Shown: positions 27,607 through 36,961 of the stretch, one piece after another
Numbering within the stretch: position 1 is the first letter of the stretch
How the letters are laid out: the number at the start of each line of letters is the position of its first letter
Assembly (NCBI GenBank): GCA_943789365.1
Contig: CALSTV010000001.1
Location: 3,495,343 to 3,559,342, forward strand
Source of the DNA: an uncultured Flavobacteriaceae bacterium
GTDB taxonomy: Bacteria; Bacteroidota; Bacteroidia; Flavobacteriales; Flavobacteriaceae
DNA: 64,000 nucleotides
Direction: 5' to 3'
Translations under genes and position numbers: made by a program
Notes under the pieces: generated by a model
What the model saw: only the letters and a program-made list of their open reading frames with translations
Database searches by the model: none
Told to the model about the DNA's origin: nothing

Positions 27607-28857
27607 ATGAATACAAGATTGATGGAAAGGCTTACCAATTGGCTTATAGGACACGGCATTACTGAAACCTATGCACTGTATTTAAAACTATTGATTCTCC
27701 TTGCAATACTCTGTATTGTAGCGGTGATTACGAACTTTGTCGTAAAGAAATTTTTAGTGCGTTTTATCGAATCGATCATTAAAAAGACTAAAACTGAATG
27801 GGACGATGCACTGGTAGCCAACAAAGTATTTAGCAACCTGTCTCAAATAGCACCTGCATTGGTAGCCTACCTAGCGGCTCCCTTAGTGTTTGCAGATTTT
27901 TCGGAGGTGGTTCCGTATATCTATCGCTTGGTGTTGGCCTATATAAGTGCCGTGCTACTCTTGGTAATTATCAATTTTTTAGACACCATAAAACAATATC
28001 TTGAAAACACGAAATGGTTTCAAGACAATCCAATCGACAGTTATTTTCAATTGGCTAAAATTGCAGTATACATTACCGGAGCCATAATTGTATTGTCGTT
28101 TATACTCAACAAATCGCCTTTGTACTTCTTTAGTGCTTTAGGCGCTATGACCGTAGTTTTGCTCTTGGTCTTTAAAGACACCATTTTGGGTTTTGTAGCC
28201 AGTATCCAACTTTCGGCTAACGATATGGTCCGTGTTGGTGATTGGGTTTCCATGCCAAAACACAATGCCGATGGTGATGTGATTGAAATGAATCTGACCA
28301 CAGTTAAGGTGCAAAACTGGGACAAAACCATCAGTACCATTCCTACCTATGTCTTTATATCGGAATCGTTTAAAAATTGGCGAGGTATGTCGGAATCGGA
28401 GGGAAGGAGGATCAAACGTTCTTTGCATATAAAAATAAGCAGCATACAGTTCTGTTCACCGGAAATATTGGAACGCTTTAAAAAGATTCAACTGTTAAAA
28501 GATTATATCGAATCGAAAAGTACTGAAATAGAAGATTATAATAGTGAACATACGATAGACACTTCGAATTTGATCAATGGCCGACAGCTTACAAATATTG
28601 GGGTATTCAGAGCGTATGCTGAAAATTACGTAAAAAGCAATGCCGACATCAACCAAAACATGACCTGTATGGTTCGACAATTATTACCTACGGAAAAGGG
28701 ACTTCCTATTGAGATATATACCTTTAGCAGTCGCAAAGACTGGGTGGTCTATGAAGGCATTATTTCAGACATGTTCGATCATCTCCTAGCGGCTGTTCCG
28801 GAATTTGATTTGGAAGTTTTTCAAAACCCTACAGGAAGCGATTTTAGAAAATTGTAG
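27607..28857 (+). CDS. MscS-family mechanosensitive ion channel (YbdG-like)
   Basis: A 416-residue inner-membrane protein with four or five N-terminal helices and the MscS beta domain after the pore helix (ALGAMTVVLLLVFKDTILGFVASIQLSANDMVRVGDWVSMP). The C-terminal region with NWRGMSESEGRRIKRSLHIK and the long cytoplasmic tail is typical of the MscM/YbdG group that responds to mild osmotic downshift. It is followed after 7 bp by a secreted protein gene. Confidence 0.9.
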   Translation: MNTRLMERLTNWLIGHGITETYALYLKLLILLAILCIVAVITNFVVKKFLVRFIESIIKKTKTEWDDALVANKVFSNLSQIAPALVAYLAAPLVFADFSEVVPYIYRLVLAYISAVLLLVIINFLDTIKQYLENTKWFQDNPIDSYFQLAKIAVYITGAIIVLSFILNKSPLYFFSALGAMTVVLLLVFKDTILGFVASIQLSANDMVRVGDWVSMPKHNADGDVIEMNLTTVKVQNWDKTISTIPTYVFISESFKNWRGMSESEGRRIKRSLHIKISSIQFCSPEILERFKKIQLLKDYIESKSTEIEDYNSEHTIDTSNLINGRQLTNIGVFRAYAENYVKSNADINQNMTCMVRQLLPTEKGLPIEIYTFSSRKDWVVYEGIISDMFDHLLAAVPEFDLEVFQNPTGSDFRKL

Positions 28858-28864
28858 TGTGAAG

Positions 28865-29749
28865 ATGAAAAAATTGATTCTAGGTTTTGTTTTTTTTAGT
28901 AGTGCTTTTATAAATGGCCAGCAAATTGAGTTTTTAGAACTCCCTTCTTTATTTGAACGAGAATTTGAAATTTCTGGCATGGCAGGAGATGCAACTCACT
29001 TGTATTTGGCTGCAGAACGATGTGCGAAAGTATTTGTGTTAGATAAAGAGAACGTAGCACTTGTAGAAACGATTGAACTGGACACATCAGAAATAGAAAG
29101 TTTGGAAGTCGAGGGACTAAGTAGGTATAAAGATTATTTGTTGTTGACAGACGAGAAAAAGGGCCGTATATTTTCTTATCATTTAAAAACAAAGCAATTA
29201 ACACAAGTGAATCATGATCAACCAAAGTTTTCTAAGTTTAGAGGAAATTATGGAATGGAAGGAATCGCAATAGATACTGTAGCAAAAGTTGCTTATGTAC
29301 TACGGGAACGAAATAAAGACAATGAAAGTGAGATTCACTCATTTGACATTTCGGAAAAGCAAGCACAATTAAAATTTAAATACAGAAATCAAACCCGATT
29401 AAAAAATAAAAATAAGGATTGGAGGTACTCCGGTATTGCAATTGACCAACAAAATAAACGTTTGTTGTGTATTCGATCTTATTATGTTGGGCATGCCTCT
29501 GTGAAAAATAAAAGAGAAGTCCATGTTGTTCCCATTAAAGTACTGAAGAAAAAGAAAACAAATTCAAAAATACTGGTATCGGTTAGTGAAGCCGTGTTTT
29601 TACATAGAAATAGCTTCGCCACAAATGTAGAAGGTATTTACGCTGACATGGAAACTATTTATATAACAGCTGACAATGGAAAAGGAATAAAAGATTGCAG
29701 TCAGATATCGAAAAAAACACCTTTGATTCGAATAGAATTCCCCAATTAG
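28865..29749 (+). CDS. Secreted beta-propeller-like protein (SdiA-regulated / phytase-esterase-like)
   Basis: A 294-residue product with signal peptide MKKLILGFVFFSSAFINGQ. The repeated blades (LYLAAERCAKVFVLDKENV, ESLEVEGLSRYKDYLLLTDEK, YGMEGIAIDTVAKVAYVLRER, VEGIYADMETIYITADNGKG) carry the E-G-[IL]-[AS] pattern seen in SdiA-regulated and esterase-like phytase propellers. A catalytic role is not certain. I use the ATG at 28865; the longer open frame overlaps the channel gene. Confidence 0.65.
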   Translation: MKKLILGFVFFSSAFINGQQIEFLELPSLFEREFEISGMAGDATHLYLAAERCAKVFVLDKENVALVETIELDTSEIESLEVEGLSRYKDYLLLTDEKKGRIFSYHLKTKQLTQVNHDQPKFSKFRGNYGMEGIAIDTVAKVAYVLRERNKDNESEIHSFDISEKQAQLKFKYRNQTRLKNKNKDWRYSGIAIDQQNKRLLCIRSYYVGHASVKNKREVHVVPIKVLKKKKTNSKILVSVSEAVFLHRNSFATNVEGIYADMETIYITADNGKGIKDCSQISKKTPLIRIEFPN

Positions 29750-29755
29750 ACTTAA

Positions 29756-30541
29756 TTAAACGAACCTTTCCACTGCTCCCCAATTTTCAAAAACGCCCAA
29801 ACCAAAGAGTGCGAAGTCATACTTTACAGGATCTTTAGGGTCTAAACGTCGCAAGCCAGTATCCAATTCTTTGAGTGCCTTTCCATCGTTTTGTTTTCGC
29901 GTGAGCAATCCTAAATTACGTGCTACATTGCCTGTATGTACATCGAGCGGACAGGATAGTAGGGAAGGAGCTATGTTTTTCCAAATACCAAAATCAACAC
30001 CATTATTGTCTTTTCTAACCATCCAACGTAAATACATATTGATGCGCTTGGCAGCAGAGCCTTTTACAGGATCCGAAATATGTTTGGTGCTGCGTGGCAA
30101 ATGAGGAATTTCAAAAAACAACTTTTTAAACTCGTGAATGGCAGGTTGTAAAGAATCTGAACTTTGGTGTTTGCTAAACACAGCCTCCATACCACCGTGA
30201 TTGGAATAGATATGTTTAAGCGCAGTGATAAAAAACTTAAAATCGTCTAAATTAAACGTACGGTGCACAAAATGCTCGAAAGCATCCAGATGACTTTGAT
30301 TGTGACTCATCACAAAATCAAAAGGAGAATTACCCAAAAAGCCCATCATCTTAAGACTGTTCTTAATAATCATGGGACGTTTTCCCCAGGCAATGGTCGC
30401 CGCTAAAAAGCCAGAAATCTCAATATCCTCCTTCAAATCATACCGATGTGGTATCTGCACAGGGTCGGATTCAATAAAATCTAAAGTATTGTATTGGATT
30501 ACTTTAGCATCGAGAAAATCTTTTAGCTCGGCTTGGGTCAT
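29756..30541 (-). CDS. TIGR02757 / DUF2400 family protein
   Basis: A 261-residue protein matching the uncharacterised DUF2400 family. Motifs seen are SDPVQIPHRYDLKEDIEISGFLAATIAWGKR (start), KRINMYLRWMVRKDNNGVDFGIW and LDVHTGNVARNLGLL (about residue 200), which resemble the helix-hairpin-helix/GPD glycosylase fold. DNA-repair activity has been speculated for the family but is unproven. It converges with the propeller gene, with only 6 bp between the stops. Confidence 0.88.
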   Translation of the reverse strand: MTQAELKDFLDAKVIQYNTLDFIESDPVQIPHRYDLKEDIEISGFLAATIAWGKRPMIIKNSLKMMGFLGNSPFDFVMSHNQSHLDAFEHFVHRTFNLDDFKFFITALKHIYSNHGGMEAVFSKHQSSDSLQPAIHEFKKLFFEIPHLPRSTKHISDPVKGSAAKRINMYLRWMVRKDNNGVDFGIWKNIAPSLLSCPLDVHTGNVARNLGLLTRKQNDGKALKELDTGLRRLDPKDPVKYDFALFGLGVFENWGAVERFV

Positions 30542-30640
30542 GTTGAATGTTAGTATATCGTTTTTAGTTATTGGAATGTTTTCCTATGCTTGTTATAGGC
30601 TATATGTTCTTTTGAACTTTGGTAGCTGAGCCTGTCTAAG

Positions 30641-31222
30641 TTATCCGTGTACGGACTCATGCGTTCCTAGGTCTTTTATAATAGTGGCTTCAAACTCTAA
30701 AAGAGCTTCCCATTTTACATCCACTTCTTCACGATTTCCATACTGTCTGGCAAAACCTAAAAACAAGGTGTAATGATTTGCTTCTGAGATCATCAAATCT
30801 TTATAAAACTTAGCCAGTTCTTTGTCTTCGAGATGTAGCGAAAGCAAACGAAATCGTTCACAACTTCTCGCCTCAATCAAGGCTGCATAGAGCAGTCTGT
30901 GTACCAATTGATAGGTCCGACTTCCTCCTTTTGGAAAGAACTTTAGCAATTGTAATACATACAAATCTTTGCGATCTCTACCCAACTCAACACCTTTGGC
31001 AATCAATTTATCATGCACCAATTTAAAATGGCTCATTTCCTCTTTTACCAAAGCAATCATTTCTGTTACCAATTCGGTATACTCAGGAAAACTTACAATA
31101 AGTGAAATAGCAGTAGAGGCAGCCTTTTGTTCGCAATGTGCATGATCGATAAGAATTTCATCGATATTTTTCTCTGCAATATTCGCCCATCTTGGGTCGG
31201 TTGGTAGTTTAAGTCCTAACAT
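30641..31222 (-). CDS. miaE: tRNA-(ms2io6A)-hydroxylase
   Basis: A 193-residue ferritin-like diiron monooxygenase that hydroxylates the isopentenyl group of ms2i6A37 in tRNAs reading UNN codons. The metal-binding motifs are visible as DHAHCEQKA, KEEMSHFKLVH (ExxH) and ISEANHYTLF (ExxH). Length is normal. The start overlaps the SulP transporter gene by 7 bp, implying coupled translation of two unrelated products. Confidence 0.9.
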   Translation of the reverse strand: MLGLKLPTDPRWANIAEKNIDEILIDHAHCEQKAASTAISLIVSFPEYTELVTEMIALVKEEMSHFKLVHDKLIAKGVELGRDRKDLYVLQLLKFFPKGGSRTYQLVHRLLYAALIEARSCERFRLLSLHLEDKELAKFYKDLMISEANHYTLFLGFARQYGNREEVDVKWEALLEFEATIIKDLGTHESVHG

Positions 31223-33432
31223 ATCTCAACAATTGAATTTTCAATAATAGTTCTCAAACGCATACCAAAATCAGCCATGGCTTTGATTTCTTTTACAGAA
31301 GCCATACGCTCTTTATGCACAACAAGTAAACCACCGTCAGTGGCTTCAATATGATAATACGTATTGCTTTCGAAGAAAAGCACGAGTTCATCTGTGAAAA
31401 AAGCTTCGATAGCCTCTTTGTTTTCTCCACTTAAGAAAAAGCGTTTTGAGAAATCGGGATGGTTTTGAATGGCAATATCTTCATACCCGGTTAAATGATA
31501 AATATACTCAAAAAGACCATCTCTGTCCAATATAAATTTTGGAGCCTCTATATCTAATTTTACATACATCATGGTACTTCGTATTACTTGTTTCGCAATA
31601 AACTCACCTTCGGTATAGATGGCATCGAAAATGGTACACTCTCCATTGGTAAGCACATTCTTAACTCTTTCTACATGTTTTGTCTTGTAATATCCAAAAT
31701 CACTTAGGAAATGATGTCCTCCATCCTGAACAGCCTTGTAGGTCCACTTAAAATCACTGGCAACACTTTGTAATGTTTTTTGTCTTTTGGTAAAATTTCT
31801 CGACGCCAAACGTTCTGTCACAGAAATTCTTCTCAATGCAAAAGGATGTGCAGAATGTGCACCGTGTAAATCGAGTCCAATAACCTCAAAATGCCCACCT
31901 TTGGAAGTAAAAGTGTTCATATAATTGTTCAGGTTTTCCATTACGGTATGGTCTACAAAACTACATCTTGAAAAATCGACAATCACATCGCGGTTTTCAG
32001 GAATCTGATCGAGTTTCGTTTTGAGTTTTGAATAATTTAAAAAACTACAAAAATTAACCACACTGACATAGTAAGTCTCTTTCTCGTCTTTTTCCATATA
32101 CATCAGTACATTTGGTTTTAGTACATTTCTAGTAAAAACCATCACACTTTTGTTGAGTAAGATATGAATTGCTAGGGTCACTAAAATACCACATAAAATA
32201 CCAGCTATCAAACTTGAAAATAGCGTAACAATAAGCGTTGTAAAGAAAATAATCAACTGTTCTTTACCAATACTCAATGTGTTTTTAATGTTTACTGGAT
32301 TGGCAAGTTTATAGCCCGTAAATACTAAAATTGCAGAAAGTGCTGTAAGTGGTATCATGGTTAGCTGTGCTCTAAAGACCAATAAAAAAACAAGTATAAA
32401 TAAGGCATGAAAGAAATTTGACGAACGGTTGGTAGCTCCATTATTTGTGTTTACAGAACTTCGTGCAATTACCGTGACCACATTCAAACCACCAAAAAAT
32501 CCACTCACCATACTGGCAATTCCGAGTGCTTTTAAATCTTTGTTTATATCCGATCTTCTTCTTAGAGGATCTATCTTATCTACTGCCTTTATACTCAACA
32601 AAGATTCAATGCTCGAAATCAATGTAATGGCCAATACAGCGTTGATAAAACGCATATCGGTTACCATGCTAAAATCAGGAAAAGGTAAATTTGCTAGGAG
32701 TTTATCTGGAATGTCAATCAGCAAACTTTTATCGATAGGATATTTAATGACAAAGATCTTGTAATAATAACTCATACCAATAGTAATCACAACAATCCAC
32801 ATGGGTGCAGGAATTAATTGTAACAAGCGATTTCTCATTTTAGAATAGAATATCATAATGAGTATACTGCCTACACCAACTATTCCAGCGATGGTATCAT
32901 CGTTTCCATCTGTAACAAAGTTATAGAGCGTATTTGGTATTTCTAATAAAAGAGCAATGGTATCTCCTTTAAACTCAGTATTTCCAAACATTACATGAAA
33001 CTGTTTGGCAAAAATTCCAACTCCAATAGCAGCCAACATGCCTTGAATGGCAGACGAGGGAAAGAAATCGCTAAGAATCCCCATTCTTAAAACACCTAAA
33101 AGTGTCATCAGTAATCCTGAAATAATAATAGCTGCCAAGGTTACAAGATACCCTTGATACAGATCACCTCCACCAAGCGTAGTGATTGCTCCTAACAACA
33201 CAACAACCAATCCGTTACCAGGACCTGTAATGGTGTTGTTTGATCCTCCTAAAATTGCTACGGTCATACCGCCAATAATACAAGAAATAATCCCCGCAAT
33301 TGGAGGAGCTTCAGAAGCCAATGCCAAGCCTAAACCTAAAGGCAATGCGATTAAGGAAACTACAAATCCAGAAAAAATATTTTTAGGAATGTCTTGTACG
33401 AACGATTTATTTATGTTTTTTCTTTGCAACAT
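31216..33432 (-). CDS. SulP-family anion transporter with STAS domain and C-terminal extension
   Basis: A 738-residue protein. The N-terminal ~430 residues are the 14-helix SulP membrane core (FSGFVVSLIALPLGLGLALASEAPP and GGSNNTITGPGNGLVVV). A STAS domain follows at about 460-560 (DVIVDFSRCSFVDHTVMENL). The last ~180 residues have no membrane segment and are not part of standard SulP proteins. The substrate may be bicarbonate or sulfate. The gene lies between a universal stress protein gene (3 bp apart) and miaE. Confidence 0.9.
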   Translation of the reverse strand: MLQRKNINKSFVQDIPKNIFSGFVVSLIALPLGLGLALASEAPPIAGIISCIIGGMTVAILGGSNNTITGPGNGLVVVLLGAITTLGGGDLYQGYLVTLAAIIISGLLMTLLGVLRMGILSDFFPSSAIQGMLAAIGVGIFAKQFHVMFGNTEFKGDTIALLLEIPNTLYNFVTDGNDDTIAGIVGVGSILIMIFYSKMRNRLLQLIPAPMWIVVITIGMSYYYKIFVIKYPIDKSLLIDIPDKLLANLPFPDFSMVTDMRFINAVLAITLISSIESLLSIKAVDKIDPLRRRSDINKDLKALGIASMVSGFFGGLNVVTVIARSSVNTNNGATNRSSNFFHALFILVFLLVFRAQLTMIPLTALSAILVFTGYKLANPVNIKNTLSIGKEQLIIFFTTLIVTLFSSLIAGILCGILVTLAIHILLNKSVMVFTRNVLKPNVLMYMEKDEKETYYVSVVNFCSFLNYSKLKTKLDQIPENRDVIVDFSRCSFVDHTVMENLNNYMNTFTSKGGHFEVIGLDLHGAHSAHPFALRRISVTERLASRNFTKRQKTLQSVASDFKWTYKAVQDGGHHFLSDFGYYKTKHVERVKNVLTNGECTIFDAIYTEGEFIAKQVIRSTMMYVKLDIEAPKFILDRDGLFEYIYHLTGYEDIAIQNHPDFSKRFFLSGENKEAIEAFFTDELVLFFESNTYYHIEATDGGLLVVHKERMASVKEIKAMADFGMRLRTIIENSIVEIC

Positions 33433-33435
33433 AGT

Positions 33436-34278
33436 TTATTTTACGATTAACACATCTGTCGGTAATTCCGATAAAATATACTCGATGTCATGTGGGAAAA
33501 TTCTATCTAAAAGTCTTGTTTTTCTAGGTGCATTCATCACAAGTAAATCGGCACGAATCACACGGGCATAATGACCAATAGAATACCCTCTACGTCCAAA
33601 TATACTCTGGGTTCTAAGCTCGATATTCTTTTTCAATTCTGGTGTAATATGATCGAGGATTTCACGAACACGCAAATCTTCTCTTGTCGTAATTCGCTGT
33701 TTTTCAATACTTGCACGACGCAAAGAAATGTCATCGCTCACTTTGGTATGAACCGCTTCTTGTTTTACTTCTTCAACTATGGTGATTTTTGGACAACGCA
33801 ATGCTTGTGAAATATAAAACGAAGTTCGTATCGTTTCCTCTGTTTTAGGGTCTTTTAATCCGTTTACAACGATGTTTTTACAAGGGATTCGAACTTTGGA
33901 ATGTTTTATGAGCAACAAAACAGAGCACGGGGCTTTTCGCGTCAAAGTTCGTGCGATAGAACCTACATAATATTTGTAAATATTTTCTTTTTGAAGGGCA
34001 CCTAAGATTAACAAATCAATCTGTTCTTTAGTACAAGTGTTTAAGATTACGTTTACGGGGTTTCCATCTTGAAAAACGAGTTTGATATCTTTTGTGGTCT
34101 TGGGTCCTTTTTCAAATATCTGCTGAAGTTTTGCTTCTTTTTCTGTCGTTTTGTTTCCTACATGTACACATACCAATTGGGCGTTGAACATATTCGACAA
34201 TCGGGAGGCCTCAAAAATATTTTCTTCTAAGTTTGGTGAAAAAGCAACACCTATAAGTATTTTATTGAATTGATGCAC
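33436..34278 (-). CDS. Universal stress protein, tandem UspA domains
   Basis: A 280-residue protein. The first UspA domain (residues 1 to about 140) shows KILIGVAFSPNLEENIFEASRL and the nucleotide-loop motif LGALQKENIYKYYVGSIARTL; a second, degenerate domain ends with HDIEYILSELPTDVLIVK. It is directly upstream of the SulP transporter gene, with which it is likely cotranscribed. Such pairs are common for SulP proteins and suggest ATP- or stress-linked control, which is an inference. Confidence 0.88.
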   Translation of the reverse strand: MHQFNKILIGVAFSPNLEENIFEASRLSNMFNAQLVCVHVGNKTTEKEAKLQQIFEKGPKTTKDIKLVFQDGNPVNVILNTCTKEQIDLLILGALQKENIYKYYVGSIARTLTRKAPCSVLLLIKHSKVRIPCKNIVVNGLKDPKTEETIRTSFYISQALRCPKITIVEEVKQEAVHTKVSDDISLRRASIEKQRITTREDLRVREILDHITPELKKNIELRTQSIFGRRGYSIGHYARVIRADLLVMNAPRKTRLLDRIFPHDIEYILSELPTDVLIVK

Positions 34279-34346
34279 GGTTAGTTATGGTTGTTTTTTT
34301 TGAAAAGATTTTAAAATTCCACTATTGGTAAGTCTAAAAATCAAAC

Positions 34347-34957
34347 TTATAGATCTAATTTAAATAGGTTTTTTAAGAATGCAATATCTGGGTTTAGTTC
34401 TACAAGTTTGTCGTATTTCTCTTGAGGAGTGTAAACGATTTTTTTTACTTCAGAGACTTCAATGGTTACGGTAAGATCAATACTAAAATTATTAAGTGTT
34501 TCTCTAAGGTATTTCAATAATTTGGGACGTAGACGTTCTAATTGATCCCCCATCAAACTATTTGGTAAAGCGTAATGAATGTGAAAAGTGTCTAACGTAG
34601 GTTTGGAAGCTGTTAATATGGAAGCCAAACTTTTATTTCCCGTCTTTGTCAGAAATGCAGCATATGCTTTCCATGTTTCTAAGAATTTCGCCTCTGTAAA
34701 TACTGTTTTTGGCAAAGTGTTTCTATCTACTTCTGTGTCCGAAGCGACTTCTACGGCCTCCACTTTTTGCGTTAAGCTTTTTAGCGAAAGGGCAGAAGCT
34801 CTTTTTCTTTCTGTTCGCACCCTAGGCTTTGGTAGTGGCTTTTGAACCGCTTCTTCCTTAGGCTGTATAGCTTCTTTAGGGATTGGCTTCTCGGTTTGAA
34901 TTTTTTCTTCTACTAGTTGAGATTTGAAAAAAGACGCCGGAATTATGTAGTTACTAC
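34347..34957 (-). CDS. dnaX: DnaX tau-specific C-terminal region, reached by -1 frameshift
   Basis: Directly after the A11 run the -1 frame stays open to the stop at 34347, giving a Pro/Lys-rich linker (starting SSNYIIPASFFKSQLVEEK) and then a ~150-residue C-terminal domain that I recognise as the tail of Bacteroidota DnaX (FLETWKAYAAFLTKTGNKSLA). The ATG-like start at 34820 is an internal GTG-type codon, so this is not an independent gene. In E. coli the corresponding tau region binds the polymerase alpha subunit and DnaB. Expression depends on slippage at 34958-34968. Confidence 0.8.
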
Positions 34958-36028
34958 TTTTTTTTTTTCTGCCTCGAAGGTGATAGACGCTATTTGCATA
35001 AGTGCCAATTCAACGAGTAATCGCTGGTTTTTACTGGTCTTATACTTTAAATCACATTCGTTTGCTTTGTCAATTGCCTGTAATAAAAAAGGTAATGGGG
35101 CAGCGCTGGCTTGTTCCAAATATTGCTTTTTGGCAGCATCGCCAACTTCTAAAAGCGGAATAGTTTCTTTGTCTTTTGCTACGAGCAAATCTCTAAAATG
35201 AGAAGCCAATCCATTTATATAGTGATGTCCTTCAAAACCTTTACTCAAAACGGTATTGAATTCTAAAAGCACCTGAGGAATGTTGTTTTTCAGCAACAAA
35301 TCGGTGGTCTTAAAGTACACATCATAGTCGAGTACGTTCAAGTTTTCTGTAACAGCTTCTCTGGTAAGATTTTTACCTGAAAAACTAATGACTCTATCAA
35401 AAATAGAAAGCGCATCACGCATGGCTCCATCCGCCTTTTGAGCAATGATATGCAATGCGTCGTCATCTGCGTTAATACCTTCTTGCGCTGAAATCTTTTT
35501 AAGATGTTCCTTTGCATCCAGTACTCCAATACGCTTAAAGTCAAAAATCTGACAACGTGATAATATGGTTGGTATTATTTTGTGTTTCTCTGTGGTTGCC
35601 AAAATAAAGATGGCATGTGCAGGTGGTTCTTCTAAGGTCTTTAAAAAAGCATTAAAGGCTGCCTGAGAGAGCATATGCACCTCATCGATGATATATACTT
35701 TGTATTTTCCGGTCTGAGGAGGAATACGTACCTGATCTGTCAAGGAACGAATGTCATCAACAGAATTGTTCGAAGCGGCATCCAATTCAAAAATATTGAA
35801 TGCAAAATCTTCATCGGCTTGACTACCGGCTTCTTCGTTAATTTTCTTAGCGAGAATACGTGCACAACTTGTTTTTCCAACACCTCTAGGTCCTGTAAAC
35901 AATAAGGCCTGCGCCAAATGATTGTTTTTTATAGCATTCTCCAAAGTATTGGTGATGGCTTGTTGACCAACAACATCTTCAAATAATTGAGGACGGTACT
36001 TTCGAGCTGAGACTATAAATTGTTCCAT
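34943..36028 (-). CDS. dnaX: DNA polymerase III clamp-loader subunit, gamma-type zero-frame product
   Basis: The 361-residue zero-frame product holds the AAA+ ATPase of the clamp loader: Walker A GPRGVGKTSCARILAK (about residue 46), Walker B YIIDEVHMLS, sensor 1 ILATTEKHKIIPTILSRCQ and the lid and collar domains. It ends EAEKKKVVTT just after the A11 run. The zinc-finger cysteines of E. coli DnaX are missing between Walker A and B (sequence EEAGSQADEDFAFNIFELDAASNN), a common feature in flavobacteria. It loads the beta clamp together with HolA/HolB-type subunits. Confidence 0.92.
   Translation of the reverse strand: MEQFIVSARKYRPQLFEDVVGQQAITNTLENAIKNNHLAQALLFTGPRGVGKTSCARILAKKINEEAGSQADEDFAFNIFELDAASNNSVDDIRSLTDQVRIPPQTGKYKVYIIDEVHMLSQAAFNAFLKTLEEPPAHAIFILATTEKHKIIPTILSRCQIFDFKRIGVLDAKEHLKKISAQEGINADDDALHIIAQKADGAMRDALSIFDRVISFSGKNLTREAVTENLNVLDYDVYFKTTDLLLKNNIPQVLLEFNTVLSKGFEGHHYINGLASHFRDLLVAKDKETIPLLEVGDAAKKQYLEQASAAPLPFLLQAIDKANECDLKYKTSKNQRLLVELALMQIASITFEAEKKKVVTT
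34958..34968 (-). other. Slippery A11 run, dnaX frameshift site
   Basis: The coding strand reads GAA AAA AAA AAA GTA at the end of the zero frame, an uninterrupted run of eleven A. A -1 shift (or one extra A in the mRNA) fuses the ATPase part to the tau C-terminal region without any intervening stop. Poly-A runs drive translational frameshifting in E. coli dnaX and transcriptional slippage in Thermus dnaX. Confidence 0.75.
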
Positions 36029-36163
36029 TTAATACGTGAAAATTGAAAAACAAATGTAGGCATTCAAAGATGGAAAACCAACAAAAATATGAGTGGATTT
36101 AAATTGATTATCGACTATTGATATTCTTGGTTGAAATTGTCACTTTTAAAAAATATATGGCAC

Positions 36164-36189
36164 AAAAAAACCGTCGCAAGACGGTTTTT
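36164..36189 (-). terminator. Terminator after the outer-membrane protein gene
   Basis: A GC-rich stem CCGTC-GCAA-GACGG (36171-36184) is flanked by an A-run on the left and a T-run on the right, so it can function in both directions. On the minus strand it follows the OMP stop codon. Confidence 0.8.
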
Positions 36190-36209
36190 GTATGTTATGG
36201 AAAAACGGG

Positions 36210-36755
36210 TTAAAATGTATAGCCCAATCCTAGTTGAAAATTACTAACCTTCATATCCATATCTATTATTTCGGTAATGTCAGAATCAACGCGATTGCTT
36301 AGTCCAAAAGAATAACGTGAAGAGAAGAATAAGCTATCCGTAAAATTAATTTCAGCCCCCAATGCAAGTCCTAAGCCAAATAAATTCAAAATATCTTCTT
36401 CCAATTCATCCGCTCCAACTATATATTCTAATTGTGGTCCAACCAAAAGTTGAAACTTAGGAGCCACCTCATATCTCAATAAAATTGGTAATAACAATTG
36501 GTTAGAAGTATCTCCTTCTGAAGAAGCACTCGTAAATTGAAGTTCAAATTTAACATCAACAGTTTCATTAATATCAGTTGAAGTAAACAAGCCTAAGTAG
36601 AATCCACCAACAGATTCTGTATCGGAATCTCCTTCAATCGAAAGTTTTGCAATCATAGAGTTATAACCGGCAGAAATACCAAATTTTCCTTTTTGTGCAT
36701 TTACTGAAGTTATACACATTCCAATAGCCACAAAGGCAATCATTAACTTTTTCAT
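36210..36755 (-). CDS. Outer-membrane beta-barrel (porin-like) protein
   Basis: A 181-residue protein with signal peptide MKKLMIAFVAIGMCITSVNAQ and a small eight-strand-type barrel (KFGISAGYNSMIAKL at the start, ending in FQLGLGYTF with a terminal Phe). It matches the pattern of the OMP_b-brl_2 family, common in Bacteroidota. No specific function can be given. It is transcribed alone and closed by a terminator. Confidence 0.85.
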   Translation of the reverse strand: MKKLMIAFVAIGMCITSVNAQKGKFGISAGYNSMIAKLSIEGDSDTESVGGFYLGLFTSTDINETVDVKFELQFTSASSEGDTSNQLLLPILLRYEVAPKFQLLVGPQLEYIVGADELEEDILNLFGLGLALGAEINFTDSLFFSSRYSFGLSNRVDSDITEIIDMDMKVSNFQLGLGYTF

Positions 36756-36961
36756 AATTTATTTTTAAGATTAAGTGTCAGATATTACATTTATTACAAG
36801 ACGTAGTACTTAAACAATTGTTTAGACTTCGTTTTAAAAATTAAAGCCAAAACCAATCATGAAGTAACGCGTTTTCAAACAAATTCGAATATTAAAAAAA
36901 AGTATTCTCAGTGTAAGGTATGATCATTAGTGTCGTCATACCTAAAAACAATTTTCGAAGA

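Noticed and set aside
34347-34820. Independent 157-residue gene downstream of dnaX
   Set aside because: Its first codon is internal to an open -1 frame that begins at the A11 run, and its sequence is the DnaX C-terminal domain.
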